From contig NW_019775507.1 of the NCBI RefSeq assembly GCF_001039355.2, forward strand, positions 231,356 to 262,937: 31,582 nt of DNA. Reading direction: 5' to 3'. The first letter of the stretch is position 1, and the number at the start of each line of letters is the position of its first letter. The notes under the pieces were generated by a model. It was not told the origin of the DNA. It searched no databases and saw only the letters and a program-made list of their open reading frames with translations. The DNA comes from Lingula anatina. Lineage: Eukaryota; Brachiopoda; Lingulata; Lingulida; Lingulidae. The translations under genes were made by a program, and so were the position numbers. Below, piece by piece: positions 24,474-31,582 of this stretch.

Positions 24474-27400
24474 TCAGACAACTGATTATTAAACAGTAAA
24501 GATGATAAAATTATTGATACTAAAACCAGTGTCATTGAGAATGTCCATGGAAACATACCAAATAAGAAATGGTCACACCCGACTTTACACCTGTCAATTG
24601 GTATATCAAATGATTACTTTTAAGTTAAAACATACGTTGCTTTGAAAATATCGTCATAATACATGTCTACACCTTCAGGTGGGCGGTACACTGGCAGATA
24701 TATGGATTGCCTATTTATCATTGTGTAAAGCGTAAATCACGCAAACTAGACGCCCGAAATATGACGCGTACGCAGTGCGGCATCTTCGGTGTCTTCGTCA
24801 GAACACTATATAGGCCGAAGCTCTGACATGTTATCGTATTTCAGATAAGACGTTATTTGAAGAAGTTGACCCAAGGGTCGACTCTAAATGCTAGAAGGCA
24901 AACATGGAAAGAAGAAAAATTATCTTTTAACATGAATAGCAGCCAGGCTATTCAAAGAAGTGTTTTAACCCTTTCCGTTATCAGCAGACTGAAGTACACA
25001 TGGTTATATTGATACCTGTGCTTGAAATACGAATATGCATGAACCAACACATGCTCTTATACATGTAACCCACATATGCATTTCATACATACGTATTGAA
25101 GCGTTTTGGGAAAATTTTGGTTTGATTTCATTTTTAAATTTCGCGTAAGTGTCTCGAAATTTCGGGTTACATGTACGTGTATTTTGAAATGTCGACTTAG
25201 TAGCCTACGCGTAACTCAAAATTTAGGATTGGCATCTTGGAATTCCGTCCTAGCAATTTGAAAATACGAGTTATGCTTAATTTTTATATACATTTAGGTG
25301 AACTCCCAAAATACACATAATAATATAAATGAACAAGAAAACAACTTTTGATAAGAAAAATTGACAAGACTGCCCCCTCCCCCCCTCACACACACACTTA
25401 AATAGTTTGTGACTTGCGGCATCTGGAAATATGCTGGTGTCACAGCCTAACACAAATATTCCCTAACACTTTAATGATCAGAAATAGAAGTTATGGCTCT
25501 TTTAATGGAGGTAAAAAGTCGGATCACGTGTGTGACACAAATCCCAATGTAGAAAAGAACGTCTGAGCCCCACTGTCAACGAATTAATTTCTGTTGTATG
25601 TTTTAATGACTTACAAATATTTTATAATAATATATGTGTTATCATAAATGAGACACGCAACGTCTGTATCGCGATGATAGTCGATTAAAATTATCATTAC
25701 CTTCTGAGGAGATGTTGAGATAAAACATCAACAATAAAACATCCATATCAGTTTGAAGTCCAATTTTTATATGTTAAAATCTTAACTATTTATTTTTACG
25801 CAGACTTTACAAGTTAAATAAAAGAACAGACCATTTGTATATATGCTAGATTCATCGTTAATTCATGTCCCATTAAGCAGTCTACTTACCCACATATAAG
25901 AACCTCTAGCGTTTTAAATACTAGTTAGATACCTACGCACTATTTTAAGCAAAATTTTCACATTTTTTCTTTTTCTTATTGGTGAGTTTTTTACGGTAAA
26001 TGAAATGCCTGTTTGGAGCTCCGAAGACAAGTCTGGTATCAATTTATGATGAACATAAAATTCATACTTAACATGAATCATGAAAACATGAAGCAAGAAA
26101 GCAGGAACAGCAATAATTTGGTTGGCTGCACTTCGTTTGTCGCCATGTCTCACATAGAAATTGTTAAGCGTCTTAGATCTGAAGTTTCACGCAGGGAAAG
26201 TCGCTATCATTTAATTGCAATTCACACACAGGAGACTTGTAACCACACATAAGAAAGATAATGCATACATATTTTTTTTAGATTTTTTTTCAATACATTG
26301 ATTTTTTTTTGAAAATTCATACATTCACAGGTGTCATATTCTCGTGGATATAGAAAACACAAGGAGCTGTTCCTATACGAGAGATTCATTTTTGTCGCTG
26401 AACAACTAAAAATGTGTGACCCGTTGCTTTGAGGGCACCGTCATCTACAACTCCCCCCATCCCCCGTCTGACTTGGTTCATGCAATTTTACTGGCACAGG
26501 GATACAGGTAGTTAACTCGAATAATTTAGTATCACAAGCAATCTCACTCAGTTTGTTCTAAAGACCGTTGGCCAAAGTGACAATTCATAGGATATGAAAT
26601 AGACTTCATCAACAAATTTTCCGGAGGACAGTGACAAGTTCCATATTTTACTGGGCACCACTGTACTTATCCACCAACCTGAAGTCCTGTTTTAGATGAA
26701 CACGGAGATCATTTTCTCTCTTTACTGCCAAGTGCACTTTCAGCAAAGAGCGATTTGTGAGCAGGAAAAGCAATTCATCAATACTTAGAAAGACCGTTAG
26801 GTGCGTCTGAACGGGCTATTTGAAAGGTTCAAAAAGATTAATTAAGCCAACAAACAAAACAACGAAAACTTTATTTAAACGTTATGATGTAATTCTAGTA
26901 TTAAAAATTTCACAGAATAAAATGTTGACTGGACGTTTAGACAATGTTGTTATAGCTTTATGCAATACTAACAATCACGTATTATTTTTGTCAGAAGACT
27001 TTGGCCGGTGCGGTGTACATGTCACAAATGGCACGCTCAATGCAAACTAATCGGTGCCATGGACCGCGTAATTTATTCTTGAGATAAGTTGTAACATTTC
27101 TTCGTTTGTGTCCTCCGTGTATATGCAAGCTAGTCATTGAAATGATGGTAGTGCAACGTGCAAACACAATTCACGTAGGGCCTACCGTCATTCAGTGCGT
27201 ATATCTTTTAGAATCGCTGCCAGGCGACTTATATGGTGTGATTGTGCGTAACGCATACTTTTAGACGACACGGCAAACTGTACTGTCTGCCTTCTATTTC
27301 ATAAACTGTATCAATGATTGCACCTCAGACCAATGCCTTGGGCTAATACCTATAAAATGACTTAATGTGAAACTTTTGATAAACATTTCCTGTTGATGTG

Positions 27401-27864
27401 TGTGTGTGGAGGTCTTTCTGACAGGAACTCTGCCCTCGCCAACTAAAAAAAAAATCAGAATAAATCGACAACACATATTTCGATATAAAGACGGAAGTAG
27501 AGTGAAATGGGGAGATTTCAGAGCATGTTTGAAATTGCCGAATGAGTATAGAAATGAGGAATAATGATAATGTAGTTTGTTGGAGTATCCTTATGTAAGC
27601 AGACGCTTAGCCCGCATCTACGAATTGTTTGTTCTGTTGTGACTTTCTCAAGAAAAAATATGAAATATGAACGAAAATGGAGATCAAGTGTGAAATTTCA
27701 GTATTCTAAACGCTTAGGAATAAAATAGTGTCGAACCTGTTGTGATGGACTTTGTCAGAAGGATTAGGCCTCTCGTGTAAAGGGTGAAAAGGACGTCATT
27801 AGAGAGCATAAAAAGTACATAAAAAGTATTCGTCGGGCTTCGCAAAATTACTGCATATATATGA

Positions 27865-27887
27865 ATATATATATATATATATATATA
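27865..27887. repeat. (AT)n microsatellite
   Basis: A 23-base AT run follows a shorter ATATATATG tract. Confidence 0.95.
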
Positions 27888-30800
27888 ACCAGCACTATTC
27901 TGTTTCAATATATTTTTGCCTAGTTAAAATGGCCACGCGCCAACACCTTCAGTGCTCTGACTGAATCTGCCTTTGAAAATACAAAACTGGGTTTTCGTCT
28001 TTGTACTCAATTATCAGTCGGGCGAACGCGGGCAGAAAAAAGTACTGCAGGTACTTAAAAAGAGCAGACGCACCGAGAAGTAAACACGAATCCCTGAGTG
28101 GAGGCCCATTAAATCCTTTTCAATCATCAGGCCTTCCAGAAAGCGTAAACTTTTCAGCCAGTTCATATCGATTATATAGCGAGCACCAGATTACAAAGAA
28201 CTTCTTTGTAACGTAACGCACTGGTTCGCTTCGAATGGAATGCATTTATGCTTAACTGACTTTTTTTCGTGGCCCTCCGCACCCTGAAGATCTTTGCATT
28301 TTTTTCTCTACTGCCCTTTTTACTTTTAACGGTATATAAAATTGAAAATAAGAATGGAAAATTAGACAAGTATATAACTACTGAGTGATTGTTTTCGATC
28401 CCTTATTATTAGGGAGGAAATGGCAAAAAAAAGTTATTCACCTATGAGATATTTATAGGCAGAGAGTGAAACGTCTTTTGAAAGAGAAAGGAAGGAAAAT
28501 TATCAATTGTATGGAAACAAGGCGCTTACTATAATTCTACATATTTGTGATATTAGCAAAGGGGTTTTGCATTTCTTTTTTATCAGTGGTTGTCCAATTA
28601 GATTGTTTATGGCTACATACTCTCTACGAAGGCCTACGTCTCTAGACTAAATATGACGTACGGTATTGCGATAACTAAAGGCAATTCCAAATATTCAACA
28701 CGATACTTCAGCATTTCAAGCGTCTGTGCAGCATTTTTACAGTGCTATAAAAAATGTGCAATTTTGTAAGTGTTTAGATAAGGTTTAGGTAAGGCACAAC
28801 ACACTTGTGCAATGTATTTATAAAGAATTGTCTATTTACATTATTACATTACTTAAAGTGCAGTTCAAAGGACATCAGTCCTGATCTCTCTAACTCGTAC
28901 ATGAAAAAAAAACTTTTGCTAATTTGTTTATATTACAGAGTAATCTTTTCACAACTCCTGGTGAGACACACATTGCGCACGTAAATGGTGTATTAAATAT
29001 TATCAAACCGCATTTTATTTTATTTTCTACATGAGAACGAACCAATAAACAATGAGAAATGAAAAAGGTATTGATGTACAAATTTAGGATTGAAATCATT
29101 TGTGAACTGTTCATGTATAAAATATAGTGATTTAGCCAATAACGAAAGGTAATGGAGAAACATTCGGTGTCTCTTTCAAATAATATCTTTGGTAGATAAA
29201 TGTGAAAATGTATCCCTGGTGCGTCATTTCACCTGTATGTGACGAGCCAAGTGCTGAGACATGAATCACTGCACTTTGATGATGACTGCGTCAAAAATGA
29301 TTTACCTGTCTTTAGACAAGAAGCAATCATTGATAAAACAGTCGACACTCTTGTTAAAATTATAATATATTACGAAACCTAGAGACATATGTTCATCTTT
29401 TTCTCAAACTTTCGCTGTGATAGTTTTTATAACAGCTTTAATATAATTTCTTAAGCAATGGTAGGCCTAATTGCACAGTTTCCAAGTGACAAAAGTGAAG
29501 AAAAATCAGTGAGCAATGCTCAATAACCGGTTAGAGTTGTGTACCCTGTGTATCAAATCCGATACTCGCTGACCATGGAGTCCGCTAGTGCTGTGGTCTG
29601 TTACAAAATTATTGCATCGCCTATACTTTAATTCTGTATAATATTTTAAAGGCCCCTGTGATGTCAGAGGGTACAAATCTGACACAGCGAAATATCACGT
29701 GTACATCTGTCACTGTCGCTAATGCATGTCACTACGACTCAGGTTTTGCCCTGAAATTGAAATTGAAATGTGATAACGCCTCCTCGAATGTGTATATTGT
29801 CAGCTGGTTGAAGGATACTTTCCCCCCTAAATTTGTCTTTATTGCAATTACGGCATTGCCATCACATCAGTATAAACCATACTTAATGGCAAGAAGGTAT
29901 TTTTGAGAGAAGATTGTATATAAAAAACAACAGCTGTAAACTTTGAGAGTTATCTGTCTAAAAAAAACTTGCAGGGGCGACAGTGCCCGGTGCTCGACAT
30001 AACTCCGCATACTACTGACATTTTTGAAAAAAGTTGAAAAATGAGACAATTCATCGAACTTGAAACTACGATAAACATAAGCTGTTAGAACTCTGAATTA
30101 ATAGTTCACACCTTAAAAACGACATTGGAATTATTAAAACAATATCTTGACATCTTTAGTCTTGTAATATTGCTAATATTTTTAAAAAAGGATACACAGT
30201 CACGAATATGCTTTATATCCCTTTTTGTATTGATACTGTTGTAAATCTAGAACCATAGCTATGTTGGTTAAAACCACATATACAGCTTGAAATAGACTCT
30301 TTTAAGCCTTAAGGTATTATCGGGTTGAAAAACACAGTGGTAGACGTACATTTCAAGCTGAGTGAACAATGAACTAAGAGTATAAATATAACATGCACGT
30401 CAAATTGAAGTAACGGGTTATGATTATTGTTTGAAATACAGCTGATTAAATTTCCAAGTAATCTTTTGTTTGCCACAATGCTTTCCACCCTGGAAAAACA
30501 GTTAACGACCTTATTTCATATTTTTTTTAATATTATATGTTTGAAAAGTGAAAAATCAACAAATAAAAAGAGTCACACATAAACGAGGGTAAATCTGTGT
30601 ACAGTGTAAGAAAAGTAGGTCTATGTAAAAATAATAAATTTTCAAAAATTTCTTCAACAGCACCTCTCACTGCAATTAAGTAGAAAAAATTTCAACCTGA
30701 AATTAAAATCATAAGGTAAAAACTGACAAAATTTAGGTTTTTGTCAAAACCAGGGTGCTCAGTTACTATTCAGTGATTTTGGCAGTATGGTGAACAGTGA

Positions 30801-31401
30801 AAGGGGGCACTGGGAAGCCGCCTCTTTCTATGACGTTTGGTTAACATTGAATGCTGTATTTTCCACTTTTGAATGAAAATTTATTGAATTCGATTATAAT
30901 TATTCTATAACGTGTTTATCACGTACTTTGAGGTTGACAGACTATGCACGTCAGAACAAAAGGCCCCACAAAAGACTGTGAAATATATTATCGGTTCAGA
31001 ATATTTCCGATTAATAAGGTGGCAAGTAATGAAAGCGATTTAATCACATTTTTACTAAATCTATAAAATCTTTTTGTACCTTGGGCGTATTAAACATGCT
31101 TTAATGCCAGTACTTGCCAAATCACAGGAAAAATAATCTAGGCCTTTTTGTGTGTACATGTGTGTGTTCGCGCGCGTGCAGGGTAACCTTATCCATTTAT
31201 CAAATCACTACCTATCTTACTGTAAAAGAGTTCTATAAACACGGGGGAAGTAATTTATGTGTGTGAGTGCGTACTAGGCAGAACAATATTCAATTATTAA
31301 TCCTCATTCACATAACGTACGCAGTTTTATTTACAGATGCACTGATAGAATATTACCCATGGGATATCATGTTTTCAATTTCTAACTCGCCCTTTTTATA
31401 G

Positions 31402-31491
31402 GAAATGGAGAAGAAAGCGGACTGCAGACCTCATTGTGCTGTGGCAGCTGTTTTCCATGACGTCATCAAGGGGTTATTATGGTTCTTACAG
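31402..31491 (+). CDS. Possible internal exon of an unidentified gene
   Basis: A 90-bp open stretch is preceded by a pyrimidine-rich acceptor (CGCCCTTTTTATAG) and followed by CAG|GT. Read in phase 0 it gives exactly 30 codons, including EKKADCRPHCAVAAVFHDV then IKGLLWFLQ. It is more G+C-rich than its surroundings. I do not recognise the family, the donor (GTCCTA) is weak, and partner exons would lie right of the window. Confidence 0.2.
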
Positions 31492-31561
31492 GTCCTAGTT
31501 CAATAATGATACTAATGAAGGTACGCAACTATCTCCTTGGGCCGTATGGATAAGTTTATCA

Positions 31562-31582
31562 GTGTGTGTGTGTGTGTGTGTG
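31562..31582. repeat. (GT)n microsatellite cut by the window end
   Basis: A GT run starts here and continues beyond the last base shown. Confidence 0.95.

Larger units (their letters stand above)
22945..31400. other. Gene-poor interval
   Basis: About 8.4 kb of AT-rich sequence holds only short open frames and no recognisable protein motif, RNA gene or transposon. It contains an A17 run (24457-24473), a CA-rich bit near 25388, a (TA)n run at 27865-27887, and a G+C-richer patch at about 23595-23765. Distal regulatory DNA or very short exons could be hidden here. Confidence 0.55.

Noticed and set aside
29658-29906. 82-codon + strand ORF with fairly balanced composition
   Set aside because: No recognisable domain, no splice context and no neighbouring exon; it cannot be separated from a chance frame without expression or homology data.

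Overview
This window looks like nuclear DNA from an invertebrate animal. Its genes are split by GT-AG introns, spacer DNA is AT-rich and full of microsatellites and short DNA transposons, and there is one tandem gene family. A marine lophotrochozoan such as a mollusc is my best guess, judged from general texture (including many ACATGTA-type words). Amphioxus or another invertebrate cannot be excluded. There is no bacterial or viral gene content, CRISPR array or rRNA, and I recognised no tRNA.

Region 1 (1-12.3 kb) is a tandem cluster of cytosolic sulfotransferase (SULT) genes on the + strand. It holds the last exon of one gene (237-352), a lone SULT first exon (1036-1225), one complete five-exon gene (2762-5541, 325 aa predicted), and a broken copy with only exons 4 and 5 (8285-10994). 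The broken copy sits in a partial segmental duplication: about 4856-6740 is repeated as about 8194-12290. Both copies have since taken insertions, so each can serve as an empty-site reference for the other. Insertions in the cluster are a 917-bp PIF/Harbinger-like element (1277-2193), a 342-bp terminal-inverted-repeat element (6147-6488), a 900-bp element nested in another TIR element (8557-10107), a Tc1/mariner transposase remnant (10307-10480) and a 245-bp long-TIR element (11339-11583). Intron 1 of the complete gene carries a 30-bp minisatellite with two identical 90-bp higher-order units.

Region 2 (12.3-19.1 kb) has no gene I can support. It holds a tandem 28-bp repeat with RFX X-box-like palindromes (14091-14146), a 167-bp hAT-like element with a 5-bp target duplication (17271-17437), simple repeats and one weak small secreted-protein-like ORF.

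Region 3 (19.1-21.1 kb) carries, on the - strand, a complete five-exon Polycomb-group chromobox gene (CBX/Pc; 393 aa predicted). It has an N-terminal chromodomain with all three methyl-lysine cage aromatics, three AT-hook-like motifs and a C-terminal Pc box. A perfect TGACGTCA (CRE) lies about 120 bp upstream of its start codon.

Region 4 (21.1-31.6 kb) is almost empty of recognisable genes. It contains a long inverted repeat (22559-22937) with arms of about 90 bp, a small GC-richer island near 23.6-23.77 kb, simple repeats, and a possible 90-bp phase-0 exon at 31402-31491. I see no new multi-gene system here. The best leads are the SULT duplication with its paired insertion sites, the two SULT first exons, the AT-hook-rich CBX protein and the long inverted repeat.
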